Source: Stemphylium vesicarium
Lineage: Eukaryota; Ascomycota; Dothideomycetes; Pleosporales; Pleosporaceae
Assembly (NCBI GenBank): GCA_004380135.1
Contig: QXCR01000002.1
Location: 496,001 to 560,000, forward strand
DNA: 64,000 bases
Reading direction: 5' to 3'
The translations under genes and the position numbers were made by a program. Under the pieces are notes generated by a model. The model saw nothing but the letters and a program-made list of their open reading frames with translations. It was not told the origin of the DNA and did no database searches. Of the stretch, positions 32,302 through 43,794 are shown in pieces. Numbering within the stretch: the first letter of the stretch is position 1; each line of letters begins with the position of its first letter.

Positions 32302-34319
32302 ATGAAAATGGCATTGCCGCGAGTTGCCATGGCCTGGCAGCTTTGCGTGCTATTGTCATTGCTAGTCTTTGCATTTGCGATTACTTCAAGCGCTAGCAAT
32401 ACCGCCCTGCCAGATTCACAAGGTAACACTATGAAATGCGCTATGGTTGATAAGAGTACTGATAATCTCCAGATACAGCTCCACCGGTCTACGAGCCCGA
32501 GAACCAAAATGTAGTCCATTTGCCTCAAGCCCACGTCTCGTCTCCACCCACCACCACCAAACCCTCCCAAATATTGTCGAACAATGCACCGACAAGCACT
32601 CCCACCTACTCTCCCATGGAGGCAAACATCCTCCATGACCTCCACTCCGCGCTCTCCACGATGCAAGACCACTACTTCGCCGTATGGCTCGGAAAATACA
32701 CCTCAGCAATAGACTGGACAGCAGCCGTAATGTCCACCTACGTCTCCGCCACGCTCTCCACACTCTCCCACTCGCTATCCTACACGATGCCCGGCACCTT
32801 CGACAAGGACCGAAAACTAGACGTGGAGGCACAAATGGTGGAGAACGAGATAAACAAGTACTTTGCGCAGACGGCAGCATACTACTTCGGCGAAGACCAC
32901 TTTGCAATAAGAATGCAGGCATTTGACGACATATTGTGGGTGGTACTGGGGTGGCTGGAAGCAAGCATGTTCATCGAGAGCCACTCCGCCAGTCACTACA
33001 CGCCAAAAGGGTGGCACGCAAGGCAATTCATCCCCGCGTTTTCGCACCGCGCACGCGTGTTCTACGAGTTAGCGGAGAAAGGGTGGGATTGGAGGCTGTG
33101 TGGGGGTGGGATGACGTGGAACCCGCGATTGCTGCCGTACAAGAATGCTATTACGAATCAGCTCTTCATCTCAGCGAGTATCAGCATGTACCTGAACTTC
33201 CCCGGCGACGAGAACTGCTCGCCGTTTTTGTCGCAGTACGATGCAGCGGGGGCACATCGTAAGCAACTTTATGGTGACTGCAATGGGGATAGTCGAGGGC
33301 GCTACGATCCCGTTTATCTGGCTAATGCGGTGAATGGGTACGCGTGGTTAAAGGAAATTGGCATGCTGAACGATCAGGACCTTTACACAGACGGCTTCCA
33401 TATTGGCGGGTACCGCACAAATCATAGTAAGACGACGTGCGACGAGCGGAACGAAATGGTATATACATACAATCAGGGAGTCGTGCTTTCCGGTCTAAGA
33501 GGCCTATGGGAAGCCACCGGCCAGATCTCGTACCTGGAAGACGGCCACCAGCTAGTCCGGAACGTGATACGCGCAACAGGCTGGACGAACCATGCTCTTC
33601 ACTCCACGCCTTCTTTCAGCTCACATCGCTCAGCAAAACGCAACGACAAGACACCCGATCAAGAAGGTGAGGTATTACCCAACAACTGGGCCGGTCTAGG
33701 CTCCAACGGGATCCTGACAGAACTCTGCGATCCCTCTGGCCACTGCAGCCAAAATGGCCAGACGTTCAAGGGCATCTTCTTCCACCACTTGACCGCTTTC
33801 TGCGAGCTGCTTCCTGCTCGGGCGGCGAGGCCGGGGCGAACTCACGCTGCGGCCCGCGAGGTGGCTATGCTACACGCAAACAGTTGCAGGGAGTATACAG
33901 CGTGGGTTGTGCACAATGCACAAGCTGCGCTTCGCACACGAGACGAAGAAGGGAGGTTTGGGAGTTGGTGGGGTGTACCTTTTGGGACGGATTCGGTCAA
34001 GTCTTTACGCCAGCCCAGGCACGCTGGGTCTGGTATGGACGCTGAGGTGGCGTTGCCGGACAACGCAACGGATTACCGCAACGCGTTTGCGTCCGGCAGC
34101 GACGACTACGACGACATGTACATGGAGATCGACCCCACATCTCATTCTTCTTCAAACGACTTCGCAAGCACCGCCTTCCCCAAGCGCCAAACGCACGATC
34201 TCAACGACCGCGGTCGTGGCCGCACGGTAGAAACACAGGGCAGCGGCGTTTCCGTGGTGCGCGCAATGTGGACTTTTCTGCGCCGCGCAGAGGGAGGGGA
34301 TGTAGATTGGAACGTGTGA
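32302..34319 (+). CDS. Secreted GH76 alpha-1,6-mannanase-like protein
   Basis: A 655-residue protein of glycoside hydrolase family 76, which includes bacterial alpha-1,6-mannanases and fungal Dfg5/Dcw1 cell-wall proteins. Exons 32302-32422 and 32473-34319; intron GTAACA..CAG (50 nt), phase kept. The N-terminus is a signal peptide (WQLCVLLSLLVFAFAITSSA). A Ser/Thr/Pro linker precedes the (alpha/alpha)6 domain. The paired catalytic aspartates are in QAFDDILWVVLGWLEA. CGGGMTWNPRLLPYKNAITN, NGYAWLKEIGML and YTYNQGVVLSGL are family hallmarks. Two hypervariable insertions lie near the C-terminus. No GPI-anchor signal is seen at the C-terminus (ends DVDWNV), so it is probably soluble and not a classical Dfg5. 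A 10-bp hairpin follows the stop codon. Confidence 0.9.
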
Positions 34320-34974
34320 GTTTTTCCTCGTCGTCATCTTCAAGATAACCTTCTTGAAGATGCCGCTCAGGACGAGCCGCATTTCCCGCTTCAAGACACA
34401 CATGTATGTGGGGAAGAGTGTTAACGTGGAGACATTTTCCGTGGTGGTAGGTATACGGATCCTGCGAGTAGTTCTGCGACGCTGTCCCGGACGAATCGCA
34501 TAGCGGTGCTGGTCGGGAAGTGGCGCAGAGCCGTTGCCCTTTCGACGTCATCGAGACGGGCACTCTTTGCGTTCATGGAGCTGTATGCGCATCTGGAGTG
34601 GTGCCGTTGCATCAGTGGTGCATGAGGCTTGCTGTGCCATCTGAGTAAGAGAAGAGGTGTAACGAAGTAACGACGAGACGAGGCGTTTCCTTTCAAACCG
34701 GTTCGAGGAGATTGTGCTTGATACGATCGTGGAGCAAGAGAGGGCTTGTGATTGCGTTGGCAACATCATGACTAGAATGGTTCCAGGAGGGATGGGGAAA
34801 CGTTGACGTTTGACTTTGCTTCCCTAGCCTACATTCTCATCATTCCTCTCCTACTCATCTAGACTCCTAGGTACCCTAAACCCTTTGCTTCTCCTCAAGT
34901 CCGCGGCGCGTCCCAGTATGAAATAGACCATGATACTTTGTAGTCCATTTTGACATGCTTTCCCCTTTCCGAAA
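34320..34974. other. Intergenic between convergent GH76 and importin genes
   Basis: Contains a strong hairpin at 34335-34362 just after the GH76 stop. Otherwise only 3' UTR-like sequence and no supported gene. Confidence 0.45.
34335..34362 (+). repeat. 10-bp perfect inverted repeat in GH76 3' UTR
   Basis: Arms CATCTTCAAG (34335-34344) and CTTGAAGATG (34353-34362) with an 8-nt loop, 16 nt after the stop codon. It could form an RNA hairpin in the 3' UTR. Confidence 0.8.
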
Positions 34975-37900
34975 CTACATGATTCCCAACTCGCCAAATC
35001 CCTTCAAGACCTCTTTGTCCACGCGACTCAGCCACTCTTCCTGAAACGCTTGTTCACCGCCGACCTGCTGAATGACCTGCTGTAGATGCTCTCTAACAAA
35101 CGCGACGAGGTTGATCTGATGGACAGGATCGGTGTAGATGAGTTCGCGCTTGCGGATATCTTCTGGGGCTTCAGGTTCGGTGGGGTGGTAAGGTTCCGGA
35201 GGCCAGTATAGAGAGCTGTTGGAGCGTTAGTTAGAATACCATGATAATGTATGATTTTAAAGGAAAACAGGAAATTCAGACGTACTCTTGTGTCCTATCA
35301 TCCATGCCATCTAGCAACTCGCCCAGTACGTCGGTCCAGATCCCGATCAGCGACTGCAGTCTTCCCAACATCCATGGCTGCCCACCTTCCAGAAACCTGG
35401 TCAGAACGAGGCACATGAGTTTCTTGTTCGGTGAATCGCCAATGTTCTCGATGTGGCTAAACCATTCTTCTAGCAGCCAATCTAACGTCTTCTCTAGCCC
35501 CTCGCTGGATAGGGATGCAAGGGCTTCGAGGAGTACTGGAGGAGAAGCAACGCCAATACGCGCTAGTACGGTGAAGTAGTCAGTTTCCACGACGCCATCG
35601 ACGGCTCGAGAGGGCAGCTCGCGGTATGGACCGTGGGATTGATGGTGTGTCCATGCGCCGTGGAGACCCTCTAGGACCTTCGCTAGGAAGCCGGAGGATA
35701 TCAGGTCGCCGGTCAAGACTTTGATTGCTCCCTCGCCACCGACACCTTCTGCACCGCGGATGATGCATGTCACCAGATGTGTCATGATTCCGTTTGCCTC
35801 AGGTTTGAGAGTACCGAGCAACTCAGCGAGCGCTTGTAGAATTGAAGGCCGGAAGGAATCAGCTAGCACTGCAGAAGGGGCGAGGAGAAGGTAGGCTTCT
35901 GTGAGTTCGATGGCTTTCCGCAGAGTGTCGTTATCCATGCTGAACAGTGGGAGGAGATACTGGAGGAGGCTGAGAAGCTCAGGCGGTGTCGGCTCTGGCG
36001 CTGATGGTGTCTGTGCGAGGATAGATGCCCATAGGTCCAGCGCGTCCTCGAGGAGATAGACTTGGGTTTCTGAACCAGGTTCGATAGCGCTCTGAATGAT
36101 AGGTAGGAAGGATACGTGGAAGGACCGTGAGTCGGCTTTCATGGCGTTTGTCAGCCGAGCAAGTATGGTGAGGATAGCTTGCTTCATGAGGTGCTCTTCG
36201 CCGGACTGCTCCCATAGAGGTGGCAGTAGGGAGATGATGCTGTTAGCGTACGGTGTAATCTGCAAAGTCAGTCAAAGTGTGTTAAGTACGGACTTAGTAC
36301 TTACGTGATGTTCCATTCTCTCCACAATCAGACTGATGGTGTTCAGTAGCGCCATCTTTGTCTCTGGGAGCTCGACCTCTTGCACCAAGGCCATGAGCCT
36401 GTCAAGTGTAACCTGAGAGTAGGGCAAAAATGCATCAGCCTTGAACTCCCATTCATCCGCAACAGCGTGGAATTTTCTTCCGGCAGTGATGCGGACAACC
36501 TGATCGTTCAACGGGTCGCTCTTGTCCAGGAGATGCTGAAAGATCTGGTACACGATTGGCTTCTTCTCCTGGGCCATCTTGATAGTAATCCATTGAGAAA
36601 TGATAATGGCGATTCGGCGACGGATGATGTTGAAGCCCGGTGTCTGCTTAGTCGCTTCAACAACCAAGGTGTTTTCCAAGAACGAATCAAAGTCAAGCTT
36701 GTCGTGGAGTATGTCGGCTGCAAGACCGATAGCAGTATATACTGAATCCTTGAACAGAATATCCTCATTTTGCGGGGCTGAAAGAGATTAGCATATATTT
36801 AATCAATCGGCTACTGGCAGTGAGTACTCACTCGCGACAGAATAGAAGACTTGGAGTAGAGGCTCGATGATCAATTCTTTGAAATTCTTTGCGAGATCTA
36901 AGAACAGCTTTTCGGCGCAAGGGCGGATGGCGAATTCCCAGTCTTCTGCACCTTCTTCCATCTTCTCCCATTCATCAGGCTCTTCCTCCCACATACGGAG
37001 ATCGCTAGGTCGAAAGACGAAAAAGCGTTGGACGAGTGCTGATATCATTTCCCGAACGAGATTATCAGTAAAGAAGCCCGTTCGGACCATGTGCGTAGCT
37101 TGGTTCTTTTCGTCTTTTTCTTGCTGGTGCTTGAAGCGGAAGGTCTGGGTGGGGTAGAAGACCATCTTTATACAGGCACGAATCAACAACAACCCTTTGA
37201 GCGCGAGTCGTTCGAGTATGGGTGCTTCGTCTTCAGCATCACCGTCGGCGCCAACTTTGGCGCCTTCTATGGACGTCGAGCCCCATTGCTCGCCCACTCT
37301 CGCTACAAGACTCCAGTAATCGCGCACAAGGTCTAATGAGTTAGGCAAGAGGACGAAGTCTGATGGGTGAGTAGTAGCCATGTTGAGATGGAGCTTAGAA
37401 AGTTGCATCAGATGCTTTCCGACCTTCTTCTGAACCTCTGCTGCAAGCGGAGAGTTCTCTGGCGTTACGTATTGCAGGAACTCGCCCAAGTGAGTACGGC
37501 TTAGTGCCCAGAAGTCTTGAATGTCTTTGTCTCTCCCTGGAAAGTCATAGCCTGCGATGATTAGTCGTCGGATGGTCTTGATTGCGAGCAGGCTGTTGTC
37601 AATGCTCTCAATCGCACCGCCTTCGTCGTCGCCGCCATCGCGGAAGAAGGCCTGCCATGTCTGCACCTTGTTCACGTAGATGGTTCCCAGAACACTGAAG
37701 ATCTCAGGAGCGACCGACTGTAGGCTCTGTCGTGTTCGTAAGAGTCTCCCTGTAGACAGTTCCTTTATGATATATAGCAAGACGAGGAGCGCGCGCGGGA
37801 GCTGCAGGCGATACGCGTTCGGTTCGGTCGAGGTGCGGAGGATATGAAGGAGTTGCTGGAACAAATCTGGCCTGTGCAATGTTAGATGTACCAGGACAAC

Positions 37901-38422
37901 TACCGCTACTATTACTGCTGCGTCTATTCCAGCCCGGACTGATGTAAAAACGTCGGGACTCACCAGTCATTGGGATACTCGAAGCGGACAATCTTTGCGA
38001 CGACTAGGGCATTCTGGAGGGCCAGGCGGTGATCTGCCTCGTTCACGGCGCTCTCCAACACACGCGCTCGGATAGTGGCTTTATCTTCCTTGCTAACGGC
38101 ACTGCGATCATGTTAGACAGCAGGTACGAGGCTGGACGGGCATAGCGTACTTGGTGGCTGTCTTACGCCAATACTTGTCGATACCGTTCTTCAGTTGGAT
38201 TATGGCGAGATAGCGTACTTCGAGCGGAAGGGATTGGTCAAGGAAGACAGATTGGAGTAGAGGATAGTAGCCTTGAGCCTTTTCCCAATGCTGCAACTGC
38301 TTTGCGCCGCTCTGAACCTGAGTCTGGTCCGACGAGGAGGCGGAGCGCAGGACATGGAAGAGTATATCTTCAGTAAGAGGATTCGCCTCTCCAGGTACCT
38401 CGACATTGAAGCCGGTGTTCAT
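34975..38422 (-). CDS. Importin-11/Kap120-type karyopherin beta
   Basis: A nuclear transport receptor of 1045 residues built of HEAT repeats. Minus-strand exons: 38422-38151, 38101-37964, 37871-36832, 36777-36305, 36259-35286 and 35215-34975; all five introns have GT..AG ends and the phases sum correctly. The N-terminal importin-beta domain, which binds Ran-GTP, reads SGAKQLQHWEKAQGYYPLLQ, then LPLEVRYLAIIQLKNGIDKYW, continuing into IVRFEYPNDWPDLFQQLL after the second intron. An acidic loop (GDDEGGAIESIDN) and MWEEEPDEWEKMEEGAEDWE match the Kap120/IPO11 arrangement. Yeast Kap120 is linked to ribosome-subunit export; cargo here is inferred. It is divergent from PEX2. Confidence 0.91.
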
Positions 38423-39099
38423 GGTTCTATATATTTGTCAGTAGGTAGGCGTATACGAAGTCTTTTGCGACAAGTCTGACATACGGAGCTTAGATGGTAA
38501 AACGTGGGGTAATTGTAGACACTGCGAGCTATGAGAGAGAGATGAGAGATGAAAGATTCGAGTGTGATTTGCTGCTATGAATCCTCACGGTGAATGGTGA
38601 AGATACGGCAGAGCCTGCTCACCCAGGCAAGAATTAAGTGTATGTCGCGCGTGCAGTCGCAGAATGTTTACTTGGTGTTTCTCTCGAAACAAAATCGCCG
38701 TCTCCCCGCGTCACAGCTCGGACCTCCGAGACAAGAGAGCGCGACACTGGGTGACAACTGACACTAAACGGCGCCTAGTAGCAGACCGGGCTGAGTTGTT
38801 TCCCCAGATCTTGAATTATTATTATAATCGCAGATAGAAGAAAATTACATGGATTGCATACTGGTAAATGATTACCCAGTGATTGCTCGTCTAAAGATGC
38901 CTCCAGGGCTCCTCCCGCGCATCGGCAGCGTCGACCCCTTCCTTCCCCAGCCAACCTCGGCCCATGGCAACTCCAGTCTCCCCATCACGCTATCACGTTC
39001 CACCCCATCTCGCGACGCCATAGTTGCTTATCGCCCAACCCATCCTCCACCAACTCCAACCCGCTCTGCCCACCGACTGCAGCCTCCCAATGCTTCCAA
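38423..39099. other. Bidirectional promoter region, importin-11 / PEX2
   Basis: 677 nt between divergent start codons. AT-rich around 38810-38850 and C-rich just before the PEX2 ATG. No gene seen. Confidence 0.4.
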
Positions 39100-40704
39100 A
39101 TGCCCTCCGCAGACTTCGCCGCCGCCCAGCAACGCATAGCAGCCCGCCGCGCCCAGCGCGCTCTTCAACAGCGAAACCATCATGAGCCATCACCGCCTGC
39201 GCGCGCCCTGTCCCGCCTGCCCTTCCCCTTCAGTTCCGTTTCCTCCGCCGGCTTCAGTGTCTGGGACGCGATAAAAGGGCGATCGGGGACGCGCCCGGAA
39301 TTCCGCGTCGGCCAAGTCGATGCCGAGCTGCTCGACGAAGAACTACTCACACTACTCAAAGACCAAGTTGGCGAGGGTCTGAAATACTTTGGCACTCATG
39401 TCACCGACAACTACTCGGCCGAGATACTACTGGTGCTGCGGGCTGTGCTGTGGAAGCTAAGCATCTGGGACCAGAACGCAAGTTACGGCGCCCATCTCCA
39501 GGGGCTTCGGTATACGGATGCGCGGAGTAGCGCACCGAATCGCCCACCGCCGAAGCCATGGCAGAAGATTGCCTATGGCGCTGTGACGGTGGGTGGGCGC
39601 TATGCGTGGACAAAGTGGGAAGACTACCTCTTATCCGCATCCGAGGACTACACCCGGCCCGAATCCCCACGGTTGAAGGTTATGGGAAGATTAAGTGAAC
39701 TGGCAGGAAACGCACACGATTTCCTCGGTCTAGCCAGTTTCCTCGTCTTTCTCGTCGATGGCCGTTACCGCACCATCACAGATCGCCTCCTCCGATTGCG
39801 CCTGACACCAACCTCGCACTCGACGTCGCGCGAAGTCAGCTTCGAGTACCTAAACCGCCAGCTCGTATGGCACGCCTTCACCGAGTTCCTCCTCTTCCTC
39901 CTTCCACTAGTCGGCATATCGCGCTGGCGCCGCATTCTAAGCCGCACCTTTAAGAAGCTGCGCGCCACCCTCCTCTCGCTCGTCGGAAAGTCCAAACCCA
40001 CTTCCGACGATGACGAGGAAATCAAAGCTGCCGGCGAACTCGGCTTCCTTCCTGAACGCACGTGCGCCATCTGCTACCGCGACCAGAACCCGACCACAGC
40101 TAGCGAAGCCGATATCATGGCCTCGTCCGCCGGCGGGGGTGGTGTCGTCGGCAGCGCTGCAACAGACATCACGAACCCGTACGAATCGCTATCCTGCGGC
40201 TGCATATACTGTTTCGCTTGCCTCGCCCAGCGCATCGCCAACGAAGAAGGCGAAGGCTGGACCTGTCTGCGCTGCGGCGAGGTCATCAAGGAATGCCGTC
40301 CTTGGACCGGCGACATCATCGAAGAGCAACCGCGCAGGACGTCTTCGTCTCACCACGCGGAAGACCACGACCGTCCGAATACCGCCAAATCGGTGGGCTT
40401 TGCTTCGGCGGGCCTGGACGACCGCGGAGTAGATGAGAAGGCGCTGTTGAGGGAAGTCGATCCTGTGCCTGAGCAGGAAGATACTACGGATATCACCCAC
40501 GAGGAAGAAGGTGTACTGGGTACGTCGCGCACGCGCGGTCTCGACCTCGGTGAATCCCTCTTCACCGAGAGCTCCGAGTGGGCGCGCGCAAGTGAGGATC
40601 GCAGCAGCTCGAGCGGCAGTGATGAGGATACCCAAAGCGAGGAATACGACAAGGACGAGCAGGAAGAAGGTGAGGAGTTGGGCGGTGGGTTTTACGATCA
40701 ATGA
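39100..40704 (+). CDS. PEX2: Peroxisomal RING E3 ligase Pex2
   Basis: A peroxin of 534 residues, intronless. With Pex10 and Pex12 it forms the membrane RING complex that ubiquitinates the import receptor Pex5. The Pex2/Pex12 N-domain spans about residues 60-300, with DQVGEGLKYFGTHVTD, LLVLRAVLWKLSIWDQNASY, GGRYAWTKWEDYLL and hydrophobic segments AHDFLGLASFLVFLVDGRY and FTEFLLFLLPLVGISRW. The RING begins at C322 (RTCAIC) and continues at about residue 366 (LSCGCIYCFACLAQRI, then WTCLRCGE). An Ala/Gly-rich insertion of about 35 residues separates the first cysteine pair from the rest, longer than usual. The C-terminal 130 residues are acidic, Ser-rich and probably disordered. Start ATG 39100 is first in frame. 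Confidence 0.92.
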   Translation: MPSADFAAAQQRIAARRAQRALQQRNHHEPSPPARALSRLPFPFSSVSSAGFSVWDAIKGRSGTRPEFRVGQVDAELLDEELLTLLKDQVGEGLKYFGTHVTDNYSAEILLVLRAVLWKLSIWDQNASYGAHLQGLRYTDARSSAPNRPPPKPWQKIAYGAVTVGGRYAWTKWEDYLLSASEDYTRPESPRLKVMGRLSELAGNAHDFLGLASFLVFLVDGRYRTITDRLLRLRLTPTSHSTSREVSFEYLNRQLVWHAFTEFLLFLLPLVGISRWRRILSRTFKKLRATLLSLVGKSKPTSDDDEEIKAAGELGFLPERTCAICYRDQNPTTASEADIMASSAGGGGVVGSAATDITNPYESLSCGCIYCFACLAQRIANEEGEGWTCLRCGEVIKECRPWTGDIIEEQPRRTSSSHHAEDHDRPNTAKSVGFASAGLDDRGVDEKALLREVDPVPEQEDTTDITHEEEGVLGTSRTRGLDLGESLFTESSEWARASEDRSSSSGSDEDTQSEEYDKDEQEEGEELGGGFYDQ

Positions 40705-41198
40705 TTTTTCCGTCTCTTTCCTGCTCTTTGGTATAGATGAGAGAGGCTTTGAAAAAGGAAAGAAAAAAGTCCTTGTCTTCTTGGGCGGTTGTTAGGCTTG
40801 TTTTTTTCTTTCTTTATGTTGTTCATCCGTACATTGTTCTGTATAGTATAGTAGAAGAGCGTCACTAATGCAAGATACCCTGATTTTGGAAAACAACTTG
40901 ACTTCTCGCGTGCTTTTTAGCAAGTCCTGATGAACTAGATCGTGTTCATTTCGTGATAGTTAGCACTCTGCTTTCGGATATATGTAGTGTGCTATTTGGA
41001 AGCTAGATTTTTCCTTCTCTGTGCGCCGCAAGTGTCCTAGTCTATACAGACCTTCTCTGCGCGGTGCAGCATTAGGGAAGCTTGTGGTCTTGCGCTGGCC
41101 TCAAGGCTCCGCAGCATGACTGCCCATCCATGTGCATGGTGGCACCTCAGCCTTGTCTCAATGTCTGTCTGTCTCCTTATACACATACCACTGCTCCA
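40705..41198. other. Intergenic between convergent PEX2 and BuGZ genes
   Basis: T-rich 3' UTR sequence around 40797-40820 on the PEX2 side; nothing else recognised. Confidence 0.4.
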
Positions 41199-42277
41199 TC
41201 ACGTCCTCATGAAATCCGCAAACCTCGGTAGCGCCGCCATCTTTTCCTCTGGACTTGTCGTCTCGGCGAAGAAGATGAGTCGCTGGTTCTTGTCCTTTTT
41301 GCTCTTCTTCTCCTCCTTCGGTGCTGCCTCTTTGGTGACCTCGTTGATGAGGTCGTCGACAGAGTTGGATATGTCGCCCGTCTGGCCAGGAGGATAAGCG
41401 CCGGGTGGTGGTGCGCCGAACCCTGGCCGAGGAGGCAGCGCGCCAGGCTGACCTGGTATACTGCCAGGTCGTGCGGGTATAGCGCCGTTGGCGGGTGAGA
41501 AGGGTTGCGGAATGCCTTGGGGTGGATATGCAGGTGCGCCGGGCGGGAAAGCGGCGGGTGCGCCTGGAGGCACACCGTACGGCGGTTGAACAACGGGCGG
41601 TGTCTAAAGGTATGTTAACCATCTTCCTCTTCTTCGACTCCCCTGGTATACATACTGGGTTCTGTACAGGTTCCACTGGAGGCGGAAGGACGCCGTTCTT
41701 GCGATCCTCCCTGAACTTGGCCGCTCTCTCCTCAATCTCCTCAAGACTCTCATTGATCTTCGGCCTCTTGTTCGGCGCCGCTTGACCGTTCACGTAGGCT
41801 CCGCGCATTGGGTTACCCGTCAATCGCGCGCGTTCTTGCTCTTCGGCGAAATGTGCTTGTGTGACTTGTTGGTTGTGCTGGTCTATTATCTCGGCGGGTA
41901 CACCTTCCATTCCGAAGATCTCGAGTTCGAGACCCTGACGTCCGGGGTTGGCATTTTCAACGTGGGTGAGGTTCTCCTTGTGGACTTGGTTCATGTGCAC
42001 CGAGAGACCTGGTGAGCTGTTAGTATGGCCATACACCGTGTTGTGGGCGGGAATGTGTACCTCCGGCCGTGTTTAACCGTCGTCCACAGCGGTCGCATTT
42101 GAAATGTTTGGCTTTTTGGTGAGAGATGAGAATCTTAAGGTCGTCGAAGTCGCGCTCGCAGTAGTAACACCATGGTCGCTGCTGAGGTTAGCGTGCATCC
42201 GGTATGCGATTTGCCGGATAATATCTTACCTCTAGCTTCTGGTTCAGGTCTGGGTACCTCTTGCGCTTCTTCGTCAT
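41199..42277 (-). CDS. BuGZ/ZNF207-like C2H2 zinc-finger protein
   Basis: A 307-residue protein (306 or 307 depending on a NAGNAG acceptor choice) matching ZNF207/BuGZ, a microtubule- and Bub3-binding spindle factor in animals. Minus-strand exons: 42277-42230, 42178-42061 (or from 42181), 42008-41656 and 41603-41199. Introns carry GTAAGA, GTACAC and GTATGT donors; the first acceptor is CAGCAG. Two C2H2 fingers stand at the N-terminus: WCYYCERDF with HQKAKH, then FKCDRCGRRLN with HMNQVH. A conserved helix follows (GLELEIFGMEGVPAEII), then a Pro/Gly/Ala-rich low-complexity middle and a conserved C-terminal tail with acidic and lysine-rich parts (KEEKKSKKDKN, then LPRFADFM). A canonical GLEBS motif for Bub3 binding is not obvious, so the spindle role is inference. 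Confidence 0.87.
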
Positions 42278-42752
42278 GGCTGCGATCGAAATTGATAGAG
42301 TGGGGGAGAGAAAGTGGTTGCGATCGCGGTTGGGGACGTCGCTGGAGGTGAAGCTCTAGGGCTCGCGATTCCTCGAGAGCTAGCCTAGCGCGTGGTGGCC
42401 CATGCGCTAACATCTCAACTTTTCTTCGCCGACACGCCCATTCTCCCTTCCCCAACATCACAATGTCAAACGTCAATACCCTCTAGAGCGAGGCCGATTG
42501 ATTCGTATCCACATAATTTTCATATCCATAACTGTAGGACGCAACTCGCACACCAGCCACTTGGTCTGACGACACCTTTACAAGTCCCTTCGGGGAGCAT
42601 CCCACAGTCTCGCGTCTTGCTTGGCTGTGGTGTATGCGGCTGTACTCCAGTACGTGCATTCTTGGTTGCAAGAACAAAAAAAAAGGTCCTTCATAGTTCA
42701 CACTTCCTCGCTCTTCGGAGAAATCCTACGAAGAGTGTGACTCCTTGGCTAC
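42278..42752. other. Intergenic; BuGZ promoter and UCH 3' region
   Basis: 475 nt with a short poly-A run near 42675; no gene or repeat supported. Confidence 0.4.
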
Positions 42753-43553
42753 CTACATCTCTCCGCCCTCAATTAGAGCCATCAAGCTGAAGTTTGGATT
42801 GTTGACTTCGAGCGTCATCATGTTGCGGATGACGTGAAGACACTTATCCGACAGCACGTCTTCGTCTGCTGGCAGTATACCGAGGTCGATGGGGCGCTTC
42901 CTGTCGCCGTCAAGTTGATACAGATGGCCGCTCTTTGTTGACTTGATAAAGGCCATGTAGTGATAATCAACCTCGTCTTCGGCGTTGGTAGGCGCTTCAG
43001 TATCTCCCTTCCTTGCTACACCAGCGTATGCGCTTTCTAGATCATCGCTATTTTCCAACGCTTGGATCAGCTCGTCCACATCATGCGTTGGGCTTGTGTG
43101 AAGCACGTTGGCAATGATGGAGTCGGGTTCTGGTCCATGTTAGCATTAGCTTTGTCGTTCGCTAGTGACTGTCACACTAATCATGTCTCTCGCTTCTCCA
43201 TTGCATATAGCATGCAGCATCGCATACAGGCCGCACGCGTTGTTGATCGTCTGCTTAAAGAAGACGAGCCCTTCACCTTGTCCAGAGCCTTGGAAACGCT
43301 CAACCTTGGCATCCTCGTCCTCGACTCTCTTCCTGTATGCGTCCGTCGTGGGAAACAGCAGGATGAGCGCAAGTGCAGGTCGTGGCAGGAATGCAAGTAG
43401 CTCCGCATCTTCCAAGGAAAGCACGTCTTGGAACTCCAGTGAAGCAGGTAGGCCTAGCTTGTGCACAAGCTCCGTGAAGACCGCAGGATTAGATTCGAGA
43501 GGGATGAAATGCTTGCGGTGAGTTTGGGTAGAATCCATGCCTTCCTCGCGCAT
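42753..43553 (-). CDS. Ubiquitin C-terminal hydrolase (peptidase C12, Yuh1/UCH-L3 type)
   Basis: A 250-residue cysteine protease that removes small adducts from the ubiquitin or NEDD8/Rub1 C-terminus. Minus-strand exons 43553-43178 and 43129-42753; the intron GTGTGA..CAG (48 nt, with CTAAC branch) joins DMI|KPDSIIANVLH in phase. Catalytic residues of the family are all present: Gln101 and Cys107 in FKQTINNACGLYAMLHA, His182 in DYHYMAFIKS and Asp199 in LYQLDGDRKRPIDLG. The N-terminus (FIPLESNPAVFTELVHKLGL) is the usual substrate-facing start. Two start codons are possible (43553 or 43538); both keep the domain whole. Length is close to the 230-residue norm. Probably cytosolic. Confidence 0.93.
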
Positions 43554-43794
43554 CCTCTAGATGTAGATGGTGAGCGGGGTTCAAAGGATAGCGGACAGCC
43601 CTGTGCAGAGATTCAATGTTCAAGCGATCCTTCTTCAACTGCACTAGTCTGTCTGGGAGTGGTGCCTACTGCCTGCATCGACTGCTTCCCCGCCATTCTT
43701 GCGCATCACCTTCCCTTTGTCAACTTCTTCTGTCACCATTCTACCTAAAACCTCCATCGCGTGTTTCCACATCTCCCGGATTCGCAATTTCATA
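43554..43794. other. Short intergenic region
   Basis: Separates the UCH start from the HET pseudogene; divergent orientation. No feature seen. Confidence 0.35.

Noticed and set aside
40189..40701. 170-codon open frame on the - strand inside PEX2
   Set aside because: Antisense shadow of the GC-rich PEX2 C-terminus.
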